In this document: positions 8,949 to 16,902 of the stretch, piece after piece
Position numbering within the stretch: position 1 is the stretch's first letter
How the letters are laid out: each line of letters begins with the position of its first letter
DNA from: an uncultured Selenomonadales bacterium
GTDB taxonomy: Bacteria; Bacillota; Negativicutes; Selenomonadales; Selenomonadaceae
Length of the DNA: 64,000 nucleotides
Assembly: GCA_937877565.1 (NCBI GenBank)
Contig: CALFJB010000075.1
Coordinates: 65,412-129,411 of the forward strand
Direction: 5' to 3'
The notes under the pieces: model-generated
Databases searched by the model: none
Seen by the model: the letters and a program-made list of their open reading frames with translations, nothing else
What the model was told of the DNA's origin: nothing
Translations under genes and position numbers: made by a program

Positions 8949-10112
8949 TTAACTTTTCAATGTAAAATAGGCAACCTCCGGCGGCGTAAACAATCTGAAA
9001 CAAAACCAACTGCCGCAACCGGCATGAACGTAGCAATAGCAGTTGTCTTTTTGATACATTCCCCGCGTATATTTAAAAACTTCCAGCAAGTGCAAGCCCC
9101 AAACTTGTGCGCCGTGCGTATGTCCCGTCAAAGTCAGCGGTATATTTTTCGGTATGGCGTAGTCAAAAAATTCAGGATGATGCGCCAACAAAATTACATT
9201 GGCGTTGTAGGGAATATCTTTTAAAGATTTTTCAATATAGTTTTGCATTTGACTATAAAAAACTTCGTCAGCCTTACCGCGTCCGCCGCTTTTCATAACC
9301 GGCGCGGCAGGCGGATAATCCACGCCAATTACATACAAATTTCCTTTGACGTGCGCAGATTCATTTACCAGCCAATGAATTTTAGTTTTTGAAAGTTGCT
9401 CCTCAATGTGCGGAATACCTCTGAAATGTTCGTGGTTGCCGTGACAATAATAAATCCCGTACTTGAATTTGTCGCAGTAACTGTCAACCAATTTTATCGC
9501 CGCGTCATTAATCGACACGTCGTCGAAAATATCGCCGGTTATCGCCAAAATATCCGGCTTTGCTACTGAAATTCTATCTAAAAGTTTTTCCAATCTTTCA
9601 AGTGAAAAATACGCGCCCAAATGTACGTCTGAAATTTGCGCAATGGTAAAGCCGTTCAATTCCTCCGGCAAATTTTTTATTGGTATGTCAAAAAAGTTGT
9701 CAACTATTTCCATTCGTTCAATTCGGTTGCCGTAAAGTGAAACTGCCAAGCCCATCAGCGGATATATTAAGCCGTACTTTAAAGCTTTTCGGCGATTTTC
9801 ATTGTAAGGCGTCGGCTTGTGAAATTTTTTGTAAATCGCTCTAACTATCAGCGCAATTATTACTAAAACGCCGCAAATTAATTGCGTCAACAAAAAAACA
9901 GTCGAGAAACTTCCCAAAAATTCAATCGCCGAATCTGAAAGGTAATTGCGAACTATAAAACCGCCGAATATTATTAAAATTATCAACAAATTTGTATTTA
10001 GTAAAATTCTGGAAAGGCGATCTTTATTTTCGCCCGTCCACAGAAATTTAACGCTGATTATTCCTGAAAATAGAATCAGCCCCAAAACTCCTGCCGTAAA
10101 TAATGCGAACAT
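8949..10112 (-). CDS. Membrane-anchored metallophosphoesterase (YkuE-like)
   Basis: 387 residues. Four hydrophobic segments occupy the first 130 residues, then comes a calcineurin-like phosphoesterase domain with the metal ligands in order: QISDVHLG, ITGDIFDD, CHGNHEHF, LLAHHPEFFD and LTGHTHGAQVWG. The enzyme is a dinuclear-metal phosphodiesterase or phosphatase; the YkuE branch is suggested to act on lipid or wall-linked phosphates. The start ATG follows GGAGTTT. It sits 3 bp after folD, so the two are probably co-transcribed. Confidence 0.88.
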   Translation of the reverse strand: MFALFTAGVLGLILFSGIISVKFLWTGENKDRLSRILLNTNLLIILIIFGGFIVRNYLSDSAIEFLGSFSTVFLLTQLICGVLVIIALIVRAIYKKFHKPTPYNENRRKALKYGLIYPLMGLAVSLYGNRIERMEIVDNFFDIPIKNLPEELNGFTIAQISDVHLGAYFSLERLEKLLDRISVAKPDILAITGDIFDDVSINDAAIKLVDSYCDKFKYGIYYCHGNHEHFRGIPHIEEQLSKTKIHWLVNESAHVKGNLYVIGVDYPPAAPVMKSGGRGKADEVFYSQMQNYIEKSLKDIPYNANVILLAHHPEFFDYAIPKNIPLTLTGHTHGAQVWGLHLLEVFKYTRGMYQKDNCYCYVHAGCGSWFCFRLFTPPEVAYFTLKS

Positions 10113-10115
10113 TTT

Positions 10116-10979
10116 TTAAACTCCAATTTGCAATTTTACAGCGGTTACAACGTTTTTCATCAACATTGCAACGGTTAAAAGTCCGACGCCGCCGGGTACG
10201 GGCGTTATCGCGCTTGCAACTTCTGCCGCCGCGTCAAAATCTACGTCGCCAACTAATTTTTTCGGCGCAATTCGATTTATTCCAACGTCAATTACAACCG
10301 CGCCGGGTTTAATCATATCTGCTTTTACAAATTGCGGCTTGCCCATTGCCGCAACCAAAATATCTGCTTCGCGTGTCACTTCGGCAAGTTTTTTTGTATG
10401 TGAATGGCAAACTGTCACGGTTGCATTTTTCGCCATTAACAAATGTAACATAGGCTTGCCAACAATGTTACTCCGTCCGATAATAACTGCGCGTTTGCCG
10501 TCAATTTCAATTCCTGCAAGGTTAAGCATTTCGACACAACCGGCGGGCGTACAAGGTACAAGCGCAGGACTTCCTGTAACCAATTTTCCAACGTTCATTG
10601 GATGGAAGCCGTCAACGTCTTTGAGCGGGTCGATTCTGTTTAAAATTTCGTCTGAATGATTTTTAATGGCGTCCGGCAGTGGCAACTGTACCAAAATTCC
10701 GTGAATATTTTTATCTGCGTTCAATTCGTCGATTTTCGCCAAAAGTTCTTCTTTGGTTGAAGTTTCCGCCATTTCGACGACTACAGAATTTATACCCAAT
10801 TCTTCGCAAGATTTATGTTTGTTGCGAACGTAAACTTGAGACGCGGGATTTTCGCCGACGATTATAACGGCAAGTCCCGGCGTTACGTGAAATTTATTTT
10901 TAAGTTTTTCAATTTCGATTCGCGCAGATTCTTTTATTTGCGCGGCAAATTCTTTTCCATATAAAATTCTAGCAGACAT
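10116..10979 (-). CDS. folD: Methylenetetrahydrofolate dehydrogenase/cyclohydrolase
   Basis: 287 residues, full length. Family signatures are present: SQVYVRNKHKSCEELGI with the catalytic Lys, GILVQLPLPD, DVDGFHPMN and the Rossmann loop VIIGRSNIVGKPM, ending PVPGGVGLLTVAML. It oxidises 5,10-methylene-THF to 10-formyl-THF using NADP. GAGGTG precedes the ATG at 10979; an in-frame GTG six bases upstream overlaps that site and is less likely. Directly follows proC and precedes the metallophosphoesterase. Confidence 0.95.
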   Translation of the reverse strand: MSARILYGKEFAAQIKESARIEIEKLKNKFHVTPGLAVIIVGENPASQVYVRNKHKSCEELGINSVVVEMAETSTKEELLAKIDELNADKNIHGILVQLPLPDAIKNHSDEILNRIDPLKDVDGFHPMNVGKLVTGSPALVPCTPAGCVEMLNLAGIEIDGKRAVIIGRSNIVGKPMLHLLMAKNATVTVCHSHTKKLAEVTREADILVAAMGKPQFVKADMIKPGAVVIDVGINRIAPKKLVGDVDFDAAAEVASAITPVPGGVGLLTVAMLMKNVVTAVKLQIGV

Positions 10980-10988
10980 TTTCACACC

Positions 10989-11789
10989 TCAACCAAGATT
11001 TTTAGATTTTTCGGAACCGGCAACAACTGCCTCAATCAACGCACTTCTAAAATTATTTTTCTCCAAAACGCGGACGCCTTCAATCGTCGTACCAGCAGGG
11101 CTTGTAACTCTATCGCGTAAAACGTCTGGATGTTCGCCCGTTTCTAAAACCATTTTAGCCGCGCCAAGTAAAGTTTGTGCGGCAAGTTCAATAGCGTAAT
11201 TTCTGGGAAGTCCCGCCGCAACGCCGCCATCTGCAAGCGCGTCAATCATTAAAAAAGCGTACGCAGGACCTGAACCGCTTAAACCTGTTACCGCGTCCAT
11301 TAATTTTTCTTCAACTTCGACAGTGCGCCCAATCGCCGCCCAAAACTTTTTGGCAATTTTCATATCTTCAGCCGTTGCATTTTTGCCCGCCGCGTAAGCC
11401 ATCATTCCTTCTTCAACCAAAACTGCAACATTCGGCATTACACGAATAATTTTTTGATTAGGCAAAGCGTTTTCAAGTGTTGAAAGTTTGCAACCGGCAA
11501 CCACCGACATTACCAAAGTTGCAGGCGTAATATTTTTTTGGACTTCAGAAAGTGCCGTGTTTAAATCTTTCGGCTTGACTGCGATAATCAACAAATTAAT
11601 TTTTTCTGCGAAATTTGAAAAATTTTCAGCAACGTTGATTGAATATTTTTGAGTTAAATAATCACGACGCGCAGGAATTTTTTCAGCCACGAAAATTTTT
11701 TCAGCCGCAAAAAGTTTTTTTGAAATTCCCTTGACAACGGATTCAGCCAACGCGCCGCCGCCAATAAATCCAACATTAAAATTTTCCAT
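10989..11789 (-). CDS. proC: Pyrroline-5-carboxylate reductase
   Basis: 266 residues. The N-terminal Rossmann motif is GFIGGGALAESVVKGI; the C-terminal dimerisation domain carries the ProC signature VTGLSGSGPAYAFLMIDALA and DRVTSPAGTTIEGV. It catalyses the last step of proline synthesis with NAD(P)H. Its stop codon lies within the ribosome binding site of folD, suggesting tight coupling. Confidence 0.95.
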   Translation of the reverse strand: MENFNVGFIGGGALAESVVKGISKKLFAAEKIFVAEKIPARRDYLTQKYSINVAENFSNFAEKINLLIIAVKPKDLNTALSEVQKNITPATLVMSVVAGCKLSTLENALPNQKIIRVMPNVAVLVEEGMMAYAAGKNATAEDMKIAKKFWAAIGRTVEVEEKLMDAVTGLSGSGPAYAFLMIDALADGGVAAGLPRNYAIELAAQTLLGAAKMVLETGEHPDVLRDRVTSPAGTTIEGVRVLEKNNFRSALIEAVVAGSEKSKNLG

Positions 11790-11809
11790 CTGTAAATCAC
11801 TCTTTCAAA

Positions 11810-11992
11810 TTATTTTTTAGGTTCGTCCACAAATTCTATACTTTCAAGCAAGCCTTCGACTTGCCCGCGTATCGCCGCCAAATAAATACCGTAAAGTTTT
11901 TTCTGCTCAACCGTTTCTTCTTCAGAAAGTCCAATCGTTCGCTTTTTCCGCGCCAATTCGTTTATCCTCGCCAAAAGTTCCGGCGTTATCAA
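11810..11992 (-). CDS. DUF896 small protein (YnzC-like)
   Basis: 60 residues: ITPELLARINELARKKRT then GLSEEETVEQKKLY and RGQ, the full DUF896 pattern of a two-helix cytoplasmic protein of unknown role. I start it at the TTG at 11992, because AGGAGTGATTAA precedes that codon and the family begins at this residue. The ribosome binding site lies inside the last codons of the upstream PLD/ATPase gene, whose stop is 2 bp away, so translation is probably coupled. Confidence 0.85.
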   Translation of the reverse strand: MITPELLARINELARKKRTIGLSEEETVEQKKLYGIYLAAIRGQVEGLLESIEFVDEPKK

Positions 11993-11993
11993 A

Positions 11994-14093
11994 TTAATCA
12001 CTCCTGTTAAAAATATTTTTAAACTTCTCCAAAAGCGAAGGTTCATATTCAATAAATTTATAAAACTCGTCTTTTTTCAAAAACCAATTAACGCCAATTC
12101 CAAAATCTGACGCAATGCAAGTTTCATCCAAAAAATTTATCAGCTTATCTTTTTGCGCTTTTACATTTGTGGAATTTCTAAAAATCTCGTCAATATTGAC
12201 TTGAATAGTCGAGCCCTTGTCAATAAAACAATTTTTATTTGCGAAAAATAATTTACGCCACGTTTCAACTTTGCGCGTTTCGTAATCGCTGAAAATTTCG
12301 CGTGGAAAATATTTTGGAACTTCAACGCCACTTTCTTCGTAGTAATTCAAAAATATCTTTCGTGTCAACTTCAGAAAGTCTTCAATATCAAAAATTTCTT
12401 CGTTGTTGCAAATTGCCTGTGCAAATTTGAAAGTAAAATCCTTAAAAAGTTCGTCGTCCAAATTCTCATAAACTTTATTGAGATATTCGACTGATTCACG
12501 CTTTTTATTGGAATTAAACATACTGCTGACTTCCAAATAATAAATTCGCCGCACGACCTGCCCGCTTGAAGAAAATTCCTGCAAATTCGTTGTACCAATC
12601 AAAGTACCCGCCGCTTCAGTAGGAATTTCATTCGCAAGGCTTTTAATCATTTCTTCGCCTTTTTGAGGTGATTTACTACGCTGAAAAAAATTCAAACTAA
12701 TTTCATCTGCAAAAATCGGCATCACGTTATTTTCTTTTATCATTGAAAAAATTATTTTCGCTTTATCCAATTCCCGTGAATAATCGTAAACTTTTTTGCC
12801 GTCAGTTTGTCCCAAAAGTGTTGCCGCAAATCTTAGCGCGGTAGTTTTGCCGGATTCACGAACACCGCCCAAAATGCAAAACATTGGAATATCAGCAACT
12901 GCGGATTTATCGTAAGTCATAGCGCACTTTTGGCGAATTTTCCAAATAAACGGCGCAGTAAAAGCATACAAAATTAATTCGTAAATTTTCGACGGGATAA
13001 TTTCATTTGGCGTCACGGCAAAATCAAAATAAGCCCGCGTAAATTGATTTATCTTTTCAAGCGTTAATTTAATTTTTTCTTTGCTAATTGGCACGGAATA
13101 AATTTCTGCAACTTCCTTATCGTCGGAATTTCTTTTGTAAATTTTATAATTGTTAGAGTCAATCAACAAAGTTTCTCGAATATCATCTTCAATTTTTTTA
13201 TGTTTTGGAGTTTTATGAAAAATTTCTTTCAGGACACTTTTTTTGCTCAAAATATAATCCAACGGCTTAACTTTAAGGTTGCCATTTTTATCCTTTGGAA
13301 AAGTCACAATTTCTATAATTCTTTTCGCGTTATCGATACTCCTTTTTTCGGCGGCAAGTTGCGCGGTGCGTTTGTTCAAAGTCTCCATTTGCTCTTCAGA
13401 AATAATCATAGAAATATTTTGCTCTTTGCAGTTTTCCAAAAATGCTTCAAAATTTGTTTCCGGCGAAATAACTACAATCGCCTTATCTTTTTTGTAATTG
13501 CGGCGGCAAACATTAGAAATATAATCGTTAGTTTGTTCAAGCAGGTAATTGAAACGCGCCAAATAAATTTCATACAAATTTTTTGAATCGTCAATGCGAA
13601 TATTTTCAAAATGGCGATTTTCAGAATCAAATGCAGACGTGCTGAAATTCGCCGAGCCAATTATAACGCGGTAATCTTCAGTTTCTTCATTGGCAAGCAA
13701 ATAAATTTTATCGTGAATCATAACTCCCGGCTTACCGTAGCGAATTTTAATTCTGTCTTCAATTACAAAATTTTTAGTTTCGTCCGGCAATTCGTTAAAA
13801 AATTTTATATTTTCTTCGCTGTCAAATTGTGCGCTGACTCCATCACTAAATTTGTTGAGATTGTCCACATTGTCAATCCCAATAATAAAAATTACAGATT
13901 GAAAACTTTTGACGGTTTCGGCAAAAAATTTTGGCGAAGAAACATAACTGACGGCTTTTAAATCGTTATAGCGGTTGGTATCAAAAATTTCACTGACTTT
14001 CATTTTTGAAACGGCAGAATTATACACTACAAAAAGACTTTCAAGCGAAACTTTTTCAAATTCCTCAAAAAGATTTATAGAATTTCCTTTCAT
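11994..14093 (-). CDS. PLD-family nuclease fused to an AAA+/SF3-like ATPase
   Basis: 699 residues from the ATG at 14093 (GAGGCG upstream; a GTG five codons earlier is possible). Residues 1-200 hold a single phospholipase D/endonuclease half-site: GVMIHDKIYLL (H127, K129) followed by YRVIIGSANFS. One HKD per chain implies a dimer, as in Nuc or BfiI. Residues 400-530 hold a P-loop ATPase: Walker A GGVRESGKTT (409-418), Walker B MPIFADE (458-464), sensor-like GTTN and RRIYYLEV. The C-terminus is helical and unassigned. I know no named family with this fusion. Nuclease-ATPase fusions are common in antiviral defence, but that role is inferred. It sits where dnaA often lies, divergent from rpmH. 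Confidence 0.75.
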   Translation of the reverse strand: MKGNSINLFEEFEKVSLESLFVVYNSAVSKMKVSEIFDTNRYNDLKAVSYVSSPKFFAETVKSFQSVIFIIGIDNVDNLNKFSDGVSAQFDSEENIKFFNELPDETKNFVIEDRIKIRYGKPGVMIHDKIYLLANEETEDYRVIIGSANFSTSAFDSENRHFENIRIDDSKNLYEIYLARFNYLLEQTNDYISNVCRRNYKKDKAIVVISPETNFEAFLENCKEQNISMIISEEQMETLNKRTAQLAAEKRSIDNAKRIIEIVTFPKDKNGNLKVKPLDYILSKKSVLKEIFHKTPKHKKIEDDIRETLLIDSNNYKIYKRNSDDKEVAEIYSVPISKEKIKLTLEKINQFTRAYFDFAVTPNEIIPSKIYELILYAFTAPFIWKIRQKCAMTYDKSAVADIPMFCILGGVRESGKTTALRFAATLLGQTDGKKVYDYSRELDKAKIIFSMIKENNVMPIFADEISLNFFQRSKSPQKGEEMIKSLANEIPTEAAGTLIGTTNLQEFSSSGQVVRRIYYLEVSSMFNSNKKRESVEYLNKVYENLDDELFKDFTFKFAQAICNNEEIFDIEDFLKLTRKIFLNYYEESGVEVPKYFPREIFSDYETRKVETWRKLFFANKNCFIDKGSTIQVNIDEIFRNSTNVKAQKDKLINFLDETCIASDFGIGVNWFLKKDEFYKFIEYEPSLLEKFKNIFNRSD

Positions 14094-14162
14094 AAAATCG
14101 CCTCGCACAGAATTATATCAAATTCAAGCAAAAATAAAAACGCCGCTGATAAAATAATTTTC

Positions 14163-14191
14163 TTGACAGAGCCGCCTTGCGCCGCTATAAT
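14163..14191 (+). promoter_or_regulatory. Consensus sigma-70 promoter for rpmH
   Basis: TTGACA (14163-14168) and TATAAT (14186-14191) are both perfect and separated by exactly 17 bp. This is the strongest promoter visible in the window, fitting a highly expressed ribosomal-protein gene. Confidence 0.92.
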
Positions 14192-14251
14192 TCTTATGTT
14201 GTCATTTGGCAACGGTACTTTACTTTTGAGATTTATCAGGAGGTGTCCTGT

Positions 14252-14386
14252 TTGAAGAGAACATTTCAACCAAATTCAAGTTGGCGCAAAAAGACGCATG
14301 GTTTTCGTGAACGTATGAAGACTTTGGGCGGTCGTCAAGTTATTAAGAGGCGTCGTCAACGCGGCAGAAAAGTGCTTACAGCATAA
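14252..14386 (+). CDS. rpmH: Ribosomal protein L34
   Basis: 44 residues, exactly L34 length: KRTFQPNSSWRKKTHGF followed by the basic RRRQRGRKVLTA tail. A component of the 50S subunit. It starts at a TTG preceded by AGGAGGTGT. It has its own consensus promoter and a terminator hairpin just after it, so rnpA is reached only by readthrough or a separate promoter. Confidence 0.97.
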   Translation: MKRTFQPNSSWRKKTHGFRERMKTLGGRQVIKRRRQRGRKVLTA

Positions 14387-14397
14387 GAGAACGCGCA

Positions 14398-14423
14398 GGT
14401 CACTAATACGGTGACCTTTTTTT
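14398..14423 (+). terminator. Terminator/attenuator between rpmH and rnpA
   Basis: ggtcac / gtgacc stem with a short loop followed by seven T. Partial termination here would set the ratio of L34 to RNase P protein. Confidence 0.8.
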
Positions 14424-14443
14424 CTTGTTATACAGAGGTTTTT

Positions 14444-14791
14444 ATGTTTGAACTTGGCAGAGATAAAATTTTTCGTGGCAAACGCGAATTCAACAAAGTT
14501 TATTCAAAAGGGCGTTCGCTTGCAAATCGTGAAATGGTAATTTACATTTTGAAAGATGAAACGTTGCGCGGCGACGTTGGATTTGCCGCCGGTAAAAAAT
14601 TAGGTTGCGCCGTTGTTCGTAACCGCGTTAAAAGACTTTTGCGCGAGGCGTACAGACTTAATCAGCACAATATCAAACCAAACTGCAAAATTATTCTTGT
14701 CGGCAGAAAAAAACTTATTGATGCTAAGGCGGACGTTGCCATAAAATCTTTTTGCGAACTTTGCAAACGCGCTGAAATTTGGATTGATTAA
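14444..14791 (+). CDS. rnpA: RNase P protein component
   Basis: 115 residues with the RnpA signature KKLGCAVVRNRVKRLLREAY, preceded by FRGKREFNKVYSKGRSLANR. It binds the catalytic RNase P RNA and helps process tRNA 5' ends. The start ATG follows CAGAGG. The last 35 or so bases are echoed, imperfectly, just before yidD, on the far side of a repeat element. Confidence 0.95.
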   Translation: MFELGRDKIFRGKREFNKVYSKGRSLANREMVIYILKDETLRGDVGFAAGKKLGCAVVRNRVKRLLREAYRLNQHNIKPNCKIILVGRKKLIDAKADVAIKSFCELCKRAEIWID

Positions 14792-14795
14792 TAAA
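14756..14795 (+). repeat. 3' end of rnpA, left copy of an imperfect direct repeat
   Basis: The stretch ending in gcaaacgcgctgaaa then ttggattgattaat matches 15052-15090 (gcaaacgctctaaa then ttggggattgattaat). The two copies flank repeat element R3. Confidence 0.7.
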
Positions 14796-14857
14796 AAATT
14801 TTTGCCTTTAGTGCGTATTTGTAAAAAATACAATAAAAAATAATGACTGGAATGTTA

Positions 14858-15020
14858 GGCGCGTCATAGTTTTCAGCTAGAGCTAGTAAGTTAAAAATAG
14901 GAAAGACTAGGATAGAGGGGAAGATTAGGAATTACGTTTGCCCGAGAAAACCTGACGCGCCGGAAATGCACTTTTCTTTTGCTTCTTTTCTTTTTTGCAT
15001 TGGAAAAAGAAAAGAAGATA
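14858..15020 (+). repeat. Modular hairpin repeat, copy R3
   Basis: Module II (14858-14961) runs from ggcgcgtca to tgacgcgcc and aligns end to end with the reverse complement of R1. Module I (14982-15017) is a hairpin with arms cttcttttctttttt / ggaaaaagaaaagaag. Relative to the other copies both arms change together (gtac to cttc, matched by gtac to gaag). Lies between rnpA and yidD. Confidence 0.85.
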
Positions 15021-15051
15021 TAAAATAAAAAATCGAAATTAATACTTTACA

Positions 15052-15090
15052 AAAGTTAGCAAACGCTCTAAATTGGGGATTGATTAATTG
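15052..15090 (+). repeat. Right copy of the rnpA-end direct repeat
   Basis: Imperfect copy of the last codons of rnpA, directly before the yidD start. It may also supply the yidD ribosome binding site (ggggatt). Confidence 0.7.
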
Positions 15091-15299
15091 TGACAAAATT
15101 TTTAATATCTGCAGTGCGATTTTATCAAAAATGGTTATCGCCGCTTAAGCCGCCAACTTGCAGATTTTTTCCGACGTGTTCAGCATACGCGGTTGAAGCT
15201 TTGCAGAAATACGGCTGGCGGCGCGGCACTTTTTTAACAGTCAAACGAATTTTGCGCTGTCAACCCTTTTGTAAGGGCGGCTATGATCCTGTTCCTTGA
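15090..15299 (+). CDS. yidD: Membrane protein insertion efficiency factor YidD
   Basis: 69 residues: ISAVRFYQKWLSPLKPPTCR, FFPTCSAYAVEALQKYG, RILRCQPF and GGYDPVP are the YidD signatures, including three conserved cysteines. Amphipathic inner-membrane-associated helper of YidC. Starts at GTG. Gene order rnpA-yidD-yidC-jag is the usual one. Confidence 0.95.
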   Translation: MTKFLISAVRFYQKWLSPLKPPTCRFFPTCSAYAVEALQKYGWRRGTFLTVKRILRCQPFCKGGYDPVP

Positions 15300-15346
15300 G
15301 TGCAATTTAAAATATCAGATAAAAAATTTCCAAAGGAAGTGAAATT

Positions 15347-16033
15347 TTGGAAGAACCTTTTTTCTTGGTAAGTCTGTTTTCGCCGATAACTGATTTATTC
15401 ACGGCAATTTTGACCGCGTTATATTCCGTGCTGGAAAATTTCGGCGTTGGAAGTTACGGCTTGGCGATTATCATTTTAACCGTTATCATAAAAATACTTT
15501 TGTACCCGCTGACTCAAAAACAAATACAATCAATGAAGGGCATGCAAGAAATTGCGCCGAAATTGAAAAAATTGCAGGAAAAGCACAAAGATAATCCTCA
15601 ACTCCTGCAACAAAAAATGATTCAACTTTATCAAGAAGCGGGCGTTAATCCAATGGCGGGTTGTCTGCCGATGCTCATTCAAATGCCAATTTTAATGGCA
15701 ATGTATTATACATTTTTCAGTTTCGACTACGGCGGCGGCGCACCTTCATTTTTGTGGGTACCAAATTTATCTGAAACAGATCCAACTTATATTTTGCCGC
15801 TTATTGCCGCCGGTACAACTTTTATAATGCAAAAAATTTCAACCGTTGAAGTGAATCAGCAGACTAAAATTATGATGATTTTCTTCCCGCTGTTTATGGG
15901 ATTCATCAGCTTAAATCTTCCGGCAGGTCTTGTACTTTACTGGGCAACTCAAAACGTAGTCCAAATTGTTCAGCAACTTTTAATTTATCGAAATATGGAT
16001 GCAAAATCTGAAAAAGGGGAAGGCACGAAATGA
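15347..16033 (+). CDS. yidC: Membrane protein insertase YidC (short Firmicute type)
   Basis: 228 residues. Five hydrophobic segments, with the core motif ILLYPLTQKQIQSMKGMQEI, then NPMAGCLPMLIQMPILMAMY and NLPAGLVLYWATQNVVQIVQ. This is the short Oxa1-like form. It inserts proteins into the inner membrane with or without SecYEG. Starts at a TTG after AAAGGAAGTG. Overlaps jag by four bases (ATGA). Confidence 0.95.
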   Translation: MEEPFFLVSLFSPITDLFTAILTALYSVLENFGVGSYGLAIIILTVIIKILLYPLTQKQIQSMKGMQEIAPKLKKLQEKHKDNPQLLQQKMIQLYQEAGVNPMAGCLPMLIQMPILMAMYYTFFSFDYGGGAPSFLWVPNLSETDPTYILPLIAAGTTFIMQKISTVEVNQQTKIMMIFFPLFMGFISLNLPAGLVLYWATQNVVQIVQQLLIYRNMDAKSEKGEGTK

Positions 16034-16851
16034 CAAAAATTATTGAAAAGACAGGTAAAACTGTGGAGGACGCACTAAACGCGGCACTAATTGAGCTAGG
16101 CGTGGCTGCCGAAAATGTTGAATACGAAATTTTAGAAACTCCCTCCAAAGGCTTTTTTGGATTCGGCGCAAAGCCCGCCAAAATTCAAGTTAAACTAAAA
16201 GAAATTCCTGAAGAAACTCCTGAAGAAACTCCCGTCGAAGTTCCAACTGAAACTATTGAAACTACCGAACCTATTACAAATTTTTCTGCTAACGCTGAAG
16301 AAAAAATTGAACCCGTTTTGGAAGAAACAAAAATGGAACCTGAAACCGAAAATGTTGCAACCGAAGAAATTAAATCCAATTTCGACAAAGAAAAAGTTAT
16401 CGACAGAGCAAAAAATTTTCTCACTGAAGTTTTTCAAGCAATGAACATTGAATTAACTGTAAACGTTTTAGAAAATGAATCTGAAGTTACTTTTGATTTA
16501 GTCGGAAAAGATATGGGAATTTTGATTGGCAAGCACGGGCAAACTTTGGACGCGTTGCAATATTTGACAAATTTGGCGGCAAATTCTCACGACGCCGAAG
16601 AAAAAATTTATTTTATTTTAGACGTGGAAAATTATCGCTCCCGCCGCGCAACTGCTTTAAAGAAATTGGCTAAAAGCGTTGCCGAGCGTGCAATTAGAAC
16701 GCGTCAAGATGTTCGACTTGAACCAATGAGCCGCACTGAAAGAAAAGTCATTCATACCGCCCTGCAGGATAATTCAAAAGTTGAAACGCACAGCGCAGGT
16801 GAAGACCCTTACCGCTACATTATTGTTTCACCTAAGAAAAAGCGTCAATAA
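16030..16851 (+). CDS. khpB: KhpB/Jag RNA-binding protein
   Basis: 273 residues. Jag-N domain (about 1-52, with PSKGFFGFGAKPAKI), a Glu/Thr/Pro-rich linker (about 55-120), a KH domain with IGKHGQTLDALQYLTNLAAN, and an R3H domain with NYRSRRATALKKLA and PMSRTERKVIH. It binds RNA, usually as a partner of KhpA, and affects cell elongation and division. The acidic linker contains short PEETP-like repeats. Confidence 0.93.
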   Translation: MTKIIEKTGKTVEDALNAALIELGVAAENVEYEILETPSKGFFGFGAKPAKIQVKLKEIPEETPEETPVEVPTETIETTEPITNFSANAEEKIEPVLEETKMEPETENVATEEIKSNFDKEKVIDRAKNFLTEVFQAMNIELTVNVLENESEVTFDLVGKDMGILIGKHGQTLDALQYLTNLAANSHDAEEKIYFILDVENYRSRRATALKKLAKSVAERAIRTRQDVRLEPMSRTERKVIHTALQDNSKVETHSAGEDPYRYIIVSPKKKRQ

Positions 16852-16874
16852 ATTTTTAATCAGATAAAAAATAA

Positions 16875-16899
16875 CCCGTCGAATTGACGGGCTTTTTTT
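16875..16899. terminator. Terminator after jag
   Basis: Perfect cccgtc / gacggg stem, five-base loop, then seven T. Lies between convergent jag and the permease gene. Confidence 0.88.
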
Positions 16900-16902
16900 A
16901 TT

